From Pseudomonas sp. GM41(2012) (lineage in GTDB: Bacteria > Pseudomonadota > Gammaproteobacteria > Pseudomonadales > Pseudomonadaceae): DNA of 42,431 nucleotides. Below the pieces are notes generated by a model. It did not search any database. It worked only from the letters and a program-made list of their open reading frames with translations, and was not told the origin of the DNA. Positions within the stretch are counted from its first letter, which is position 1. Every line of letters starts with the position of its first letter. Below, one piece after another: positions 8,050 through 17,482 of the stretch. The stretch is taken from the NCBI RefSeq assembly GCF_000282315.2, contig NZ_AKJN02000001.1:1-42431 (forward strand). The letters run 5' to 3'. A program made the translations under genes and the position numbers.

Positions 8050-9324
8050 ATGAAAAACGCATCTCCAGCCCGTGCCTGTGGTATCGACTTCGGCACGTCC
8101 AACTCCACCGTCGGCTGGCTGCGCCCCGGCATGGAAACGCTGATCGCGCTGGAGGACGACAAGATCACCCTGCCTTCGGTGGTCTTCTTCAACATGGAAG
8201 AACGCCGCCCTGTCTACGGCCGTCTCGCGCTGCACGAGTACCTGGAAGGCTATGAAGGCCGGCTGATGCGCTCGCTCAAGAGCCTGCTGGGCTCCAAACT
8301 GATCAAGCACGACACCAGCGTCCTCGGCACGGCAATGCCGTTCAAGGATTTGCTTGGACTGTTTATCGGCCAACTGAAGAAGCGCGCCGAAACCGCCGCC
8401 GGTCGCGAGTTCGATGAAGTGGTGCTCGGTCGTCCGGTGTTCTTCGTCGATGACGATGAATTGGCCGACCAGGAAGCCGAGAACACGCTGGTGGACGTGG
8501 CCCGCGCCATCGGGTTCAAGGACGTGTCGTTCCAGTACGAACCGATTGCGGCGGCCTTCGACTATGAATCGACCATCGAAAAAGAAGAGCTGGTGCTGAT
8601 CGTCGACATCGGCGGTGGTACGTCAGACTTCTCGCTGGTGCGCCTGTCCCCTGAACGCCGTACCCACGACAACCGTCACGATGACATCCTCGCCACCGGC
8701 GGCGTGCACATCGGCGGGACCGATTTCGACAAGCAGCTGAGCTTGCAGGGCCTGATGCCGCTGTTCGGCTATGGCAGCCGGATGAAGAGCGGCGCTTACA
8801 TGCCGACCAGCCACCACATGAACCTGGCGACCTGGCACACCATCAACTCGGTGTACTCGCAAAAGTCGACCCTGTCGCTGGGCAGCATGCGTTACGACAT
8901 CGAAGACACCAACGGCATCGATCGCCTGTTCAAGCTGATCGACCAGCGCGCCGGCCACTGGCTGGCGATGGAAGTGGAAGAAACCAAGATCCAGCTGACC
9001 CACGCCGACAGCCGCCATGTGCCACTGGACCGCATCGAACCGGGTTTGAGCGTGGAACTGAGCCGGGCACTGTTCGAATCGGCTATCGACAACTTGCTGG
9101 AGCGCGTGCGTAACAGCGTGACCCAGCTGTTGAACGACGCCAATGTGCGAGTCGATCAGGTCGATACGGTGTTCTTCACCGGCGGTTCGAGCGGGATTCC
9201 GGCACTGCGCAACAGCGTCTCGGCGATGTTGCCGAACGCGCGGCACGTGGAAGGGAACATCTTCGGCAGCATCGGCAGCGGCTTGGCGATCGAGGCAGCG
9301 AAACGTTACGGGCCGATGGACTGA
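8050..9324 (+). CDS. yegD: Hsp70-family protein, YegD type
   Basis: The protein has 424 residues from the ATG at 8050 (a TTG nine bases upstream would add three). It has the actin/Hsp70 ATPase signatures: GIDFGTSNST near residue 11 (phosphate 1), VDIGGGTSDF in the middle (phosphate 2) and FFTGGSSGIPALRN near the end (adenosine). It stops after the nucleotide-binding domain: classical DnaK is about 640 residues and carries a substrate domain that is missing here, as in E. coli YegD. The role is a putative atypical chaperone with unknown clients. Neighbouring cbpA/cbpM supports a protein-quality-control setting. Confidence 0.9.
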   Translation: MKNASPARACGIDFGTSNSTVGWLRPGMETLIALEDDKITLPSVVFFNMEERRPVYGRLALHEYLEGYEGRLMRSLKSLLGSKLIKHDTSVLGTAMPFKDLLGLFIGQLKKRAETAAGREFDEVVLGRPVFFVDDDELADQEAENTLVDVARAIGFKDVSFQYEPIAAAFDYESTIEKEELVLIVDIGGGTSDFSLVRLSPERRTHDNRHDDILATGGVHIGGTDFDKQLSLQGLMPLFGYGSRMKSGAYMPTSHHMNLATWHTINSVYSQKSTLSLGSMRYDIEDTNGIDRLFKLIDQRAGHWLAMEVEETKIQLTHADSRHVPLDRIEPGLSVELSRALFESAIDNLLERVRNSVTQLLNDANVRVDQVDTVFFTGGSSGIPALRNSVSAMLPNARHVEGNIFGSIGSGLAIEAAKRYGPMD

Positions 9325-9344
9325 TCCGAAACCGCGGCGCCCTT

Positions 9345-9419
9345 ATCGCTAGCAGGCTAGCTCCCACATTGGATCTGTGGTCTTCACAAAACCAGTGTGG
9401 GAGCTAGCCTGCTAGCGAT
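9345..9419. repeat. Paired REP element
   Basis: Two inverted copies of ATCGCTAGCAGGCTAGCTCC lie about 24 bases apart between the convergent ends of yegD and the permease gene. The core differs from the common GCGAGCAGGCTCGC form by compensated changes on both arms, which preserves the hairpin. No REP-associated tyrosine transposase gene is in the window. Confidence 0.88.
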
Positions 9420-9449
9420 GGCGTCAGCTCAGGCAATACATCTCTCGGA

Positions 9450-10463
9450 TCAAACCATCCCCACCTGCTTCAACTCACTCTTCAGGTACGCGTAATAAAT
9501 CGGCCCCGCCACCACCCCCGGCAGGCCGAACGCGGCCTCGAACACCAGCATTGCCAGCAGCAACTCCCACGACTTGGCACTGATCTGCCCGCCAACGATG
9601 CGCGCGTTGAGAAAGTATTCGAGCTTGTGGATAAAAATCAGGTAACCCAGCGCCGCCACGGCCACCCAGATCGACAGCGACAGACCGACGATGGTGATCA
9701 GGGTGTTCGACATCAGGTTGCCGATCACCGGCAGCAGGCCGAGCAGGAAGGTCAGCACGATCAGGGTTTTGGTCAGCGGCAGCTTGATCCCGAACATCGG
9801 CAGGACCACCGCCAGGAAAATCCCGGTGAAGAAGGTGTTGAGCAGGGAAATCTTGATCTGGGCGAACACGATGTTGCGAAACGCCTGGACCAGCAGGTGC
9901 AAGCGGTCGAACAGCGCGGCGGCCAACGGCTTGCGCTTGGTCACGTCCGGCACGCGCTGCAAGGCAATGATCGCCCCCAGCACCATGCCGATCAGCAGCG
10001 TCACAAACATGTGCGCCGCGTCCTTGCCCACCAGCTGCAAGTCGCTGAGGTGCTTGCTCACCCACTCGCCAATCGCCACGCGGAACTCGGCGGCGCTGGC
10101 GGGCAGATAGGCGTCGATGAACGGCGGCAGTTGCCCGCGCGCCCGATCAACCACGCCCATGAATTTGTCGAGAGAAGCGCCGGGGTTTTCCGCTTCATGC
10201 AGCAGAAAGCTGAAGGCACCGGCAAAGATCAGCGTCAACACACTGACCACTAGCGTTCCCAACAACGCCACCGCCAGCCAGCGCGCACGCCGCCCTTCGA
10301 TCAGGCGCTGCAATTGTGGGGTGAGCATGTTGACCAGTTCGAACACCAGCAGGCCGGCCAGCAAACTCGGCAGTAATCGCAGCGGGATCACCAGCAACAA
10401 ACCACCGAAAATGATGACCCAACTGATGAGTTGCAAGACTTGGCGTTGAGAAAACGTTGGCAT
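9450..10463 (-). CDS. AI-2E family permease (PerM/YdiK-like)
   Basis: A 337-residue inner-membrane protein with about seven or eight hydrophobic segments: two or three at the N-terminus (for example ISWVIIFGGLLLVIPLRLL), a soluble stretch around 95-155, then a dense C-terminal block including PIGN-like LLPVIGNLMSNTLITIVGLSL and a closing FEAAFGLPGVVAGPIYYAYL. This layout and the GLPGVVAGP motif are typical of the AI-2E transporter superfamily (TqsA, PerM, YdiK). The substrate is unknown; homologues are proposed to export signals or exchange ions. It appears monocistronic. Confidence 0.88.
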   Translation of the reverse strand: MPTFSQRQVLQLISWVIIFGGLLLVIPLRLLPSLLAGLLVFELVNMLTPQLQRLIEGRRARWLAVALLGTLVVSVLTLIFAGAFSFLLHEAENPGASLDKFMGVVDRARGQLPPFIDAYLPASAAEFRVAIGEWVSKHLSDLQLVGKDAAHMFVTLLIGMVLGAIIALQRVPDVTKRKPLAAALFDRLHLLVQAFRNIVFAQIKISLLNTFFTGIFLAVVLPMFGIKLPLTKTLIVLTFLLGLLPVIGNLMSNTLITIVGLSLSIWVAVAALGYLIFIHKLEYFLNARIVGGQISAKSWELLLAMLVFEAAFGLPGVVAGPIYYAYLKSELKQVGMV

Positions 10464-10591
10464 ACAGCCTCAAAACGAACGGCGTAAAAGGATTGGCAGT
10501 CTGCCAGCGTTCCGATGCCAGCACTAGGGATTGTGTAGGTCGACCTTAGTGGGGGCGGTGGTGGCTTTTTGCAGTGCCCTTCTCGGCCCCT

Positions 10592-10661
10592 TCGCGAGCA
10601 GGCTCGCTCCCACATTTGTCCTGCGTACACAGATCCATTGTGGGAGCGAGCCTGCTCGCGA
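10592..10661. repeat. Paired REP element
   Basis: Inverted copies of TCGCGAGCAGGCTCGCTCCC separated by about 20 bases, between the permease start and the psiF end. This is the most common REP class in the window. Confidence 0.9.
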
Positions 10662-10699
10662 TGAGGTCCTCACCGCTCCCACCTATTGCGGCCCAATGA

Positions 10700-11005
10700 T
10701 TATTTTTTCTTCAGACAATCACTCATGAAGGCTTTGCGCGCATCGCCCTTGAGGGCTTTGGTGGCGGCATCGGCGTTGCAGGTTTTCATCTTCTCTTGCT
10801 GAGGGGTAAGGGTTTTTGCGTCATTGGCAGCCGGCGCTGCTTTCAGGCACGTGCTCATGAAGGCTTTGCGCTCATCTCCCTTGAGGCTTTTCGCGGTAGC
10901 GTCGGCATTGCAGGTGGTCATCTTGTTCTGTTGCTCGGTGGCGGCAAAGCCCTGGGCGCAAAACAGCAAACCGATCATCAAAAAAGGGACACGCAACATC
11001 TTCAT
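10700..11005 (-). CDS. psiF: PsiF-family small periplasmic protein
   Basis: The protein has 101 residues from the ATG at 11005, chosen because GGAG lies eight bases upstream; a longer reading frame has no such site. A signal peptide (MKMLRVPFLMIGLLFCAQGFA) is followed by two tandem PsiF repeats, each with two cysteines (CNADATAKSLKGDERKAFMSTCL and a close copy). The cysteines probably form disulfides in the periplasm. In E. coli psiF is induced by phosphate starvation; no clear Pho box was recognised here. The function is unknown. Confidence 0.9.
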   Translation of the reverse strand: MKMLRVPFLMIGLLFCAQGFAATEQQNKMTTCNADATAKSLKGDERKAFMSTCLKAAPAANDAKTLTPQQEKMKTCNADAATKALKGDARKAFMSDCLKKK

Positions 11006-11022
11006 GGAGTTTTCTCCTTGTT

Positions 11023-11042
11023 GTCGCGCCGAGCGGCGCGAC
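11023..11042. repeat. Perfect 8-bp GC hairpin in the psiF leader
   Basis: GTCGCGCC-GAGC-GGCGCGAC forms a perfect stem with a four-base loop. It lies five bases upstream of the psiF ribosome-binding site and about 50 bases after the stop of the giant gene at 11091. There is no T-tract on either strand, so a classical terminator is unlikely; it may stabilise or modulate the psiF leader. Confidence 0.55.
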
Positions 11043-11090
11043 CTCAAGGGTAGTGTAGACAAGACCTGTTACAGCTTCATCCGCCAGCGA

Positions 11091-14000
11091 TTATTCAGAA
11101 TCCTCCTGCGCACGCAGGATGTCTTCGAACGCTTTCAAGTAGTTGTTATAAGCCTCAACCCGATTCTCAATGACCGAGGCAGGCAATCGCTCGAATGAGA
11201 CCGGAGTGCCGTCCTTCACGCTGTAGGTTTGGCCTAACTCTTTTAATGACGTCCATTGGGCGTACGCCCCGGACGTGTACAGCTTGTTCATTTTTATCTG
11301 CCTGAACGTGTTCGGTTCGGAAACGACAGGCAACGTCGCCGGGCCTGGTGGCGCCTCATTGATAAAGTTGTATTCGGTGACGGCAGGACCGGGCGCCAGT
11401 GTCTCCACCGGCGGCATTTCGAACTCGAAGTAGCCCTGGCTGGCCAGATGCGCCGCGGGGAACTCCGGCCAGGAATCGGCGACGACCAGAGTCCCGGGAT
11501 TGCCCAAGTCGCCAATGACCACATATTGATGATCGAAGTCCGTGGCTTTGACAATGTGAATGCTCGACGTCCGGGGCTGGCTGGCGAGGATCGAAAACGT
11601 CACTTTCGAGTTTTCCGAGCAATTGCCGCCCTTGATTTCTATGGCTTTACGAGCCGCTTCAGCGACGGTCAGTTTTGCGGTGAACCCGCCTTCCTCCAGG
11701 TTCAGCTCCCTAAGCCCCTTGATCTTCGCAATCGCCGAACCGCCCTTCTCCCACATGCTCGGCAATTGATTGCCGGACAGGGGGATAAGCTCCTTGGTGC
11801 GGCAGATTGCACGTTGTGCCATTTTCAGGTTCTCCATGATTGGCGGCGAAACCTCAATCGGTTCGTCGGACGTCACGACATTACTGTCCAGCAGCTCGCC
11901 ATAGCTTTGCAAATCGGCCAATTCAGGGCTTGGCGTTACAGCGTTTTCCCGGACTGAACGCAACAGCGCCTGATACTCGTCGGTCCGTCCGGTGCGCTCC
12001 AGATTTCGGGCATTCATGGCCAGGTTGCGCTCGGATTCGGGCAGCGGGATCAGGCCATCCCTGGTGAACATCTGCTCAATCAATGGTGTGAACTGCTCGT
12101 CCAGCATCAACTTTTCCAGATCCGGCAACGCTTCGATGCTCTGTACGACGTTTGCATTGGCTTGTGCATCCGCGGCGGCGTTGGCGTCATACAACGCCTG
12201 CCAAAGCGAATGAAAGTACTCGTCAGGAAACGTGTCGTTCATCAGCTTCAAGCCGCGCAGGTAGTCATATCTTGCGGAGGACGAGACGGAAGGGTGAAAC
12301 GCGCCTGCAACAAGCTCCGGATAAAGATCCCCAATCGTCTGCAACGTGACCGCCTCACCTTCGCCGGTCGGAGCGCCGCCACGCAGGCGCATTACCTGCG
12401 GATCGAAAGTGAGCGGGTCAAGCGCGGGAAGGTCTGAAAGGACTTTCAGGAACCGATAAGGTTTCAATGCCCGGTTACGAATCGCCTCTTTCAGTTGCCG
12501 TCCTTGCCCGATGTGAATGTTCAGGGCATTACGCTCGGTGTCCGGTAGTGCCTGCAGGATCGATGTATAAAAGTCCGATCCGGCATTCAAGGCGTCGCCT
12601 TCATCGTCATAGGCCTGGAAGGTCAGGTCTTCACGTTCGACGATGGTGCGTCGAATGGTGGCATCCTCCTTGCCGATGCTGTCCAGCAACGCGCCTCCGA
12701 ACTCGAACCGGTGAATGTCGATTCGCACCTCAGGATTCCAGCCGGGCAGTTCTTCCAGCGAGTGCAAGGCCAACCTGCGGGTATCAGGATTGTCGACTGA
12801 ATCCAGATGCAGCCCTTCATAAGCGCGGGCACTTCGAACGTCCCGAAGGGCCCAGCGTGCAAGGTTTTCCAACCGGTCGGACAGTTCCCCTCGTGCGATA
12901 TCCTGCAACTCCTGGCGGGTGGCGATCGCCAGCAACTCTTGCGCTACGGTGCCCGGCAAATCCGGCATTCGGTCCTGGATATTCCGCACCGAGGCACTCT
13001 TCGCACTTCGGGCATTTTCAAGCTGACGGTAGCGCGCCTCGAACAACCCTGTACGCTTGTTTTTGGCAAGTTTCGCCAGTTCAAGCCTCAGCTGTCGCGC
13101 GTTCACATCGACGGCCAATACCGGTGCGCCGAACTCGTCGCTCATCAGTGTTTTTGTTTCAGCTTGATCAAGATGGGCTAACAGCGTTTTAAGCAAATCA
13201 CCGTCGATCAAGCGATCCGTTCGTATCCGCACAGGTGACGTGTCGGCACGGCCGATCATCCCAAGGACCTGACCGTCAGCACCGACCAGTTCAATTGCCC
13301 GACCGGGCCATACGCCATCGAGCAACCGAAACTGAAAGGCGGGGTCGGCTTTTAAATAGTCCTGCGGATGATCACTGCCAATCTGCTCAATAAATGTCTG
13401 AATATCGTGGTCGATCCGGAAGCGCGTCACGGTATCGCTCAGCAAGGGTAAAGCGCGCTCCTTGTCGACATACATCCGGCGGATCGCGTTGGCGTCGCTG
13501 CGACTGACCGTTCGAATGTCACCGTATGCGTCCGCCAACCCTTTCATTGGCTGACCGAGTCGCGCCATCAACGTATCGTCATCCCACAAATGGGGCTGCT
13601 CACCTTCAATCACGAAGGCGCCTTCTCCATTACTCTCGACCACCGGTTGATACGCGTCCGGCCGGGCTGGATGCTGCACCCGGTGCTTGCCAGTCTGGGG
13701 GTCTTTGTCGAGTTCGAAGTAGCGCGTATCGAGATTGAGGATCGGCTTGCCTTCATGCCGATGCAGCCATTGATCGTCGGGTTTTGAATCGGCGGACAGC
13801 ATAAGATCGCGCTGGTAGGCCTCGAGGTTCTGTCCCCATAGACGCTTGTCGCCGTTGGCCAGGGTGACCGGCTTGCTCCCTTCGATGAACGAAGAAAGCT
13901 TGGGTAGCACCACCTCCGATCCGAGCTTCATCCCAGCGGCGAACGTGCCCAACTGGATCAAACTTTCAACGAAGCCGATCAGGTGCTCGGCCCCTTCTAG

Positions 14001-15515
14001 ATAAACACCTTCGGCCAGGTCAACGACGCCTTCGACCACTTCACTGACTAGTTGATAAACCATGTAAGCCATCATCGCCTCGCCCAGAAAAGGCACGAAC
14101 GGCGTCACGACCAATAATGCGGCATTGAGAACGTCGGACAGCATCTTCTCCAGATTGTCGAACCAGGCCCAACGCTCCATGCGATCGGCATCGGCGGTGG
14201 AAATCACCATCTCCCGTGCGTCGTTGAGGATTTTGTTTTGCTGGACCCGGTAGAGATAAACCCACAGGTCGCCATTGAAACGGGTTTCGGTATCCTCTTC
14301 GAACTTCAGGGTCCCAAAACGAAGGCGCGGGTTGTCCACTGCAGTTTCTCGCCAGACAGGCTGGTCCCCGCCCCATTCCTTTTCATGCCGGGTGATCTCG
14401 ACAAGTTGACTGTTAAGCTCGGCAAAGAAATGCCCGCGTTGCTGATGGGCGACAAAGCGGCTGAAGAACTGCTGATAACTGCGCCTGTTGGGGAGGCCTT
14501 CACGAGCGGGCGACTGGCCCGCATCGCGTAACTGGCGGGTGAGTTCGAGCATGAACTCGCTCAGCGACGCATACTCTTTCAACGGATGCTCGGGGTCGTT
14601 CGGCACATAGGCAATGAGTCGCCTCCCTGCACCGGGTACGTCCAGATCACCGGTGATCAGCACAATGCCGTGCAGTCGGGTGTCGAGCATCGTCAGGTGA
14701 TAATAACGAACCGGAATACCATCCAGTTTCAGGCCTTTAACCCCTTCGAGTATGCCCTTCACCAGCTGATAGCCGTTGGCGGAGATATCTTTTCGCATCA
14801 AGGCCAAATCTGTGGCAGCGCTCAGCGCATATTGCTGACTTTTGATGACGTTGTGCTGCACCACCCACTGCGCCAGGCCATCGGTGGGACGCAAAAAACT
14901 TTCGAGGTGTTCCTTGTATTGAGCGCCAACATCCAGCACTCGACACACTGCCTTGAACTGCTCGATAGATATCTTGTTTCGGATGTCCAGTATTTCAAAG
15001 CGACCCAGCTCGTCAGGTCTGGAAATAAACTGCGAGTCAGGGAGAAGGACTTCATTGTGTGCAAAGTTGTGCAACGCCGCATCGAGCATGGAGACGGTTC
15101 GAGAACTGACACCGCCCGTAATGTTATGCGCCCACGGGGACAACTTTGCCGGCGAGAACAACTTCAAATAAGTGCTTCTGACATCGACGTCGATTCCGTA
15201 TTGTTTTTTCAATGCCTGTTGTAGCAAGGGTTCGGCAAACGCGTAAACATCCTGTAATTCACCGAGCATTCGGTCGACATCATTTTGGGCTTTCCAACTC
15301 GCCACCATCGTTTTTTTCAAACTTGAGTGCAATGCCGAAGTCGCCTCTTTACTCCATCGAGGGATACCGGAAAGCCCTAATTTCAGCGCCTGCACTCTTT
15401 CCAACGAGGCATCCGCCACCCATGCGGGCAGAGCCTCTTTGATAAACTCATGATGAATACTTGTTTCTTGCGTAATTAATACAGACGGTCCGCGAACTAG
15501 AACTGAATGCCCCAT
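11091..15515 (-). CDS. Giant dermonecrotic-toxin-like protein with C-terminal Cys-His-Asp (papain-like protease/deamidase) domain
   Basis: The protein has 1474 residues from the ATG at 15515 (GGAG nine bases upstream; an in-frame TTG at 15530 lacks this). Residues 1 to about 1045 resemble the N-terminal region of the NEL-family protein at 1243-6174, sharing YVPNDPEHPLKEYASLSEFM, the SRAYEGLHL segment, hydrophobic helices near 480-560 and the closing MRLRGG. After this point the proteins differ: there are no leucine-rich repeats and no CxD ligase motif. Instead GGNCSENS gives C1299, DFDHQYVVIGD gives H1329 and VVADSW gives D1347. A Cys-His-Asp order with DHxxVxI and DxW motifs is typical of papain-like effector proteases, deamidases and transglutaminases such as the C3 domain of Pasteurella multocida toxin. 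The enzymatic role and host target are inferred. No signal peptide is seen. Confidence 0.85.
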   Translation of the reverse strand: MGHSVLVRGPSVLITQETSIHHEFIKEALPAWVADASLERVQALKLGLSGIPRWSKEATSALHSSLKKTMVASWKAQNDVDRMLGELQDVYAFAEPLLQQALKKQYGIDVDVRSTYLKLFSPAKLSPWAHNITGGVSSRTVSMLDAALHNFAHNEVLLPDSQFISRPDELGRFEILDIRNKISIEQFKAVCRVLDVGAQYKEHLESFLRPTDGLAQWVVQHNVIKSQQYALSAATDLALMRKDISANGYQLVKGILEGVKGLKLDGIPVRYYHLTMLDTRLHGIVLITGDLDVPGAGRRLIAYVPNDPEHPLKEYASLSEFMLELTRQLRDAGQSPAREGLPNRRSYQQFFSRFVAHQQRGHFFAELNSQLVEITRHEKEWGGDQPVWRETAVDNPRLRFGTLKFEEDTETRFNGDLWVYLYRVQQNKILNDAREMVISTADADRMERWAWFDNLEKMLSDVLNAALLVVTPFVPFLGEAMMAYMVYQLVSEVVEGVVDLAEGVYLEGAEHLIGFVESLIQLGTFAAGMKLGSEVVLPKLSSFIEGSKPVTLANGDKRLWGQNLEAYQRDLMLSADSKPDDQWLHRHEGKPILNLDTRYFELDKDPQTGKHRVQHPARPDAYQPVVESNGEGAFVIEGEQPHLWDDDTLMARLGQPMKGLADAYGDIRTVSRSDANAIRRMYVDKERALPLLSDTVTRFRIDHDIQTFIEQIGSDHPQDYLKADPAFQFRLLDGVWPGRAIELVGADGQVLGMIGRADTSPVRIRTDRLIDGDLLKTLLAHLDQAETKTLMSDEFGAPVLAVDVNARQLRLELAKLAKNKRTGLFEARYRQLENARSAKSASVRNIQDRMPDLPGTVAQELLAIATRQELQDIARGELSDRLENLARWALRDVRSARAYEGLHLDSVDNPDTRRLALHSLEELPGWNPEVRIDIHRFEFGGALLDSIGKEDATIRRTIVEREDLTFQAYDDEGDALNAGSDFYTSILQALPDTERNALNIHIGQGRQLKEAIRNRALKPYRFLKVLSDLPALDPLTFDPQVMRLRGGAPTGEGEAVTLQTIGDLYPELVAGAFHPSVSSSARYDYLRGLKLMNDTFPDEYFHSLWQALYDANAAADAQANANVVQSIEALPDLEKLMLDEQFTPLIEQMFTRDGLIPLPESERNLAMNARNLERTGRTDEYQALLRSVRENAVTPSPELADLQSYGELLDSNVVTSDEPIEVSPPIMENLKMAQRAICRTKELIPLSGNQLPSMWEKGGSAIAKIKGLRELNLEEGGFTAKLTVAEAARKAIEIKGGNCSENSKVTFSILASQPRTSSIHIVKATDFDHQYVVIGDLGNPGTLVVADSWPEFPAAHLASQGYFEFEMPPVETLAPGPAVTEYNFINEAPPGPATLPVVSEPNTFRQIKMNKLYTSGAYAQWTSLKELGQTYSVKDGTPVSFERLPASVIENRVEAYNNYLKAFEDILRAQEDSE

Positions 15516-15722
15516 GATTGATGACTCCAAAGCAAGTTAATAAATGCATACAGGAGCATACAGCGAGGCGTAGACATCTTATTGAGTGTATTTCCGACAA
15601 AACCTGTAAGAGGCTTCGCAAAAAACAGCTGTTAATTAAACCGCCCTGCAAACATACGACACTGCAATATTTAACTTAACTTTCATTCAGTAATCCCCAA
15701 GAAAAAATACCTCTCAGGAGCA

Positions 15723-16505
15723 TCAACCTCCCCTGTGTCGCCGATACTGTTCCGGCGTGCACTCCGCCTGCCGTTGAAACATCGCGATAAACGCAGAGCC
15801 GGTGCTGTAACCCATATCGAAGGCGATCTCCTGAATGCTGCGCTGGCTGTCCAGCGCTTCGATCGCCGCCAGAAACCGCAACCGCTGCCGCCACTCGCCA
15901 AAGCTCATGCCCAATTCACGCACGAACCGCCGCGCCAGGGTGCGTTCGCTGACATGGATTTGCGCGGCCCATTGCGCCAAGGGCCGGTTATCACCGGGTT
16001 CGGCCTGCAACGCTTCCAATATCCCGAGCAAGCCGGGGCTGCTGGCGTAGGGCAAATAACACTCATGCACCGGCGCCCGCTGCAACTGATCCACCAACAC
16101 CTGAGCGAGACGTTTGTCGGCTTCGTGCTCGGGAATCTTCACATCCCGGGTGGCGAAGTCTTTGAGGATCGCTTTAAGGATGTCGCTGATGGCCAGGGTG
16201 CAGGCCTGTTGCGGCAGGTCCTGGCACATCGGCGGAGCCAGGCAGACCGCGCGATAGTTGATCGGCTGATGGCTATAGAAGCTGTGTTCGGTCTGCGGCG
16301 GCACCCACACCGCGTATTGCGGCGGTGACATGAAGCGGCTGCCGCCGATTTCCATGTGCAATACGCCGTGGGCCGAATACTCCAGCGTGCCCCATGGATG
16401 ACGGTGCGCCGAGGCATAACGATGCGCATCAAAGTCGGCATAACGGAAGTAGACCGGGGCAGGCAGTTCGCTGAAGTCGAGCAGATCGATGTGTTTACTG
16501 TTCAT
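15723..16505 (-). CDS. AraC-family transcriptional regulator with cupin sensor domain
   Basis: The protein has 260 residues from the ATG at 16505, chosen to fit the usual length of cupin-AraC regulators; ATG codons at 16517 and upstream are possible. The N-terminal cupin half has HRHPWGTLEYSAHGVLHMEI and WVPPQTEHSFYS, typical metal- or ligand-binding His motifs. The C-terminal half has two helix-turn-helix motifs, including HVSERTLARRFVRELGMSFGEWRQRLR and the family signature QEIAFDMGYSTGSAFIAMFQR. It is divergent from the EamA permease at 16602 with under 100 bases between them, so it probably regulates that permease. The effector is unknown. Confidence 0.9.
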   Translation of the reverse strand: MNSKHIDLLDFSELPAPVYFRYADFDAHRYASAHRHPWGTLEYSAHGVLHMEIGGSRFMSPPQYAVWVPPQTEHSFYSHQPINYRAVCLAPPMCQDLPQQACTLAISDILKAILKDFATRDVKIPEHEADKRLAQVLVDQLQRAPVHECYLPYASSPGLLGILEALQAEPGDNRPLAQWAAQIHVSERTLARRFVRELGMSFGEWRQRLRFLAAIEALDSQRSIQEIAFDMGYSTGSAFIAMFQRQAECTPEQYRRHRGG

Positions 16506-16601
16506 GCTGTCCGTCATCAGGGGCAGGTTGTCTGGTTCGAAGTATAGGCTTGCATCCAGACAGGCGATAATCACCCCTCATTAACGTTCTGGTTTTCTCT
16601 G

Positions 16602-17477
16602 ATGCAATACGCTTATCCCCTGCTGGCCATTTTCATTTGGGCCGGCAATACCGTGATCACCAAGATGTCGGCCGGGGCGATCTTCCCCGCCGAGATCGGC
16701 TTTTACCGCTGGCTGCTTGCCGGACTGCTGTTCACACCTTTCATGCTCAAACCGGTGATCGCCCATTGGCCAGCGATCCGCCCGAACCTGGGCAAAATTT
16801 TCATCCTCGGCGTGCTCGGCATGGCGGTCTATCAAAGCCTGGCGTACTTCGCGGCGAGCCTGACCTCGGCCACCAACATGGGCATCATCCTGTCGCTGAT
16901 GCCACTGATGTCGCTGGCCATGGCGATCATTAGCCTCGGCCAGCGACTGACCATCGGCGCACTGGCCGGTGCGGTGCTGTCGTTCGCGGGGGTATTGGTG
17001 GTCGTCTCGTCCGGCAGCCTTGGCGCGCTGCTCGAACACGGGGTGAACCTGGGTGACGCGATGATGCTGATCGCCACCCTGGCCTACGCGATTTACAGCA
17101 CGCTGCTGAAAAAATGGCAGCTGCGTTTGCCGCCGCTGGTGTTGCTGTACATGCAGATATGGGTGGCGGTGGTGGTGCTGTTTCCGCTGTTCCTCGCGTC
17201 GCCGAAGATCGGCCCGACGCTGCAGAACATTCCGCTGGTGCTTTACGCCTGCCTGCTGGCCTCGATGGTTGCGCCATTGGCGTGGATGCAGGCCGTGATC
17301 CGCCTGGGGCCGAGCCGGACTACGCTGTTTTTCAATCTGCTGCCGTTGATTACTGCGCTGATTGCGGCGGTGGTGCTGCATGAGCAGTTGGCGATGTATC
17401 ACTTGGTGGGCGGGGTGTTGACGTTGGGTGGGGTGATTCTTTCGGAGCGCTGGACCACCGTTCTCGGCCGCGCCTAA
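16602..17477 (+). CDS. EamA/DMT-family permease
   Basis: A 291-residue inner-membrane protein with ten predicted hydrophobic segments arranged as two EamA repeats of five. The first repeat opens with YPLLAIFIWAGNTVITKMSA and the second with LGDAMMLIATLAYAIYSTLLKKW. Such proteins export amino acids, metabolites or drugs; the substrate cannot be told from sequence. The divergent AraC regulator at 15723-16505 is its likely controller. The gene ends just before a REP pair. Confidence 0.9.
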   Translation: MQYAYPLLAIFIWAGNTVITKMSAGAIFPAEIGFYRWLLAGLLFTPFMLKPVIAHWPAIRPNLGKIFILGVLGMAVYQSLAYFAASLTSATNMGIILSLMPLMSLAMAIISLGQRLTIGALAGAVLSFAGVLVVVSSGSLGALLEHGVNLGDAMMLIATLAYAIYSTLLKKWQLRLPPLVLLYMQIWVAVVVLFPLFLASPKIGPTLQNIPLVLYACLLASMVAPLAWMQAVIRLGPSRTTLFFNLLPLITALIAAVVLHEQLAMYHLVGGVLTLGGVILSERWTTVLGRA

Positions 17478-17482
17478 TCCTT

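Noticed and set aside
15448..15651. Small 67-codon minus-strand frame overlapping the start of the 1474-residue protein
   Set aside because: It overlaps the real start in another frame, has no ribosome-binding site and no recognisable features.
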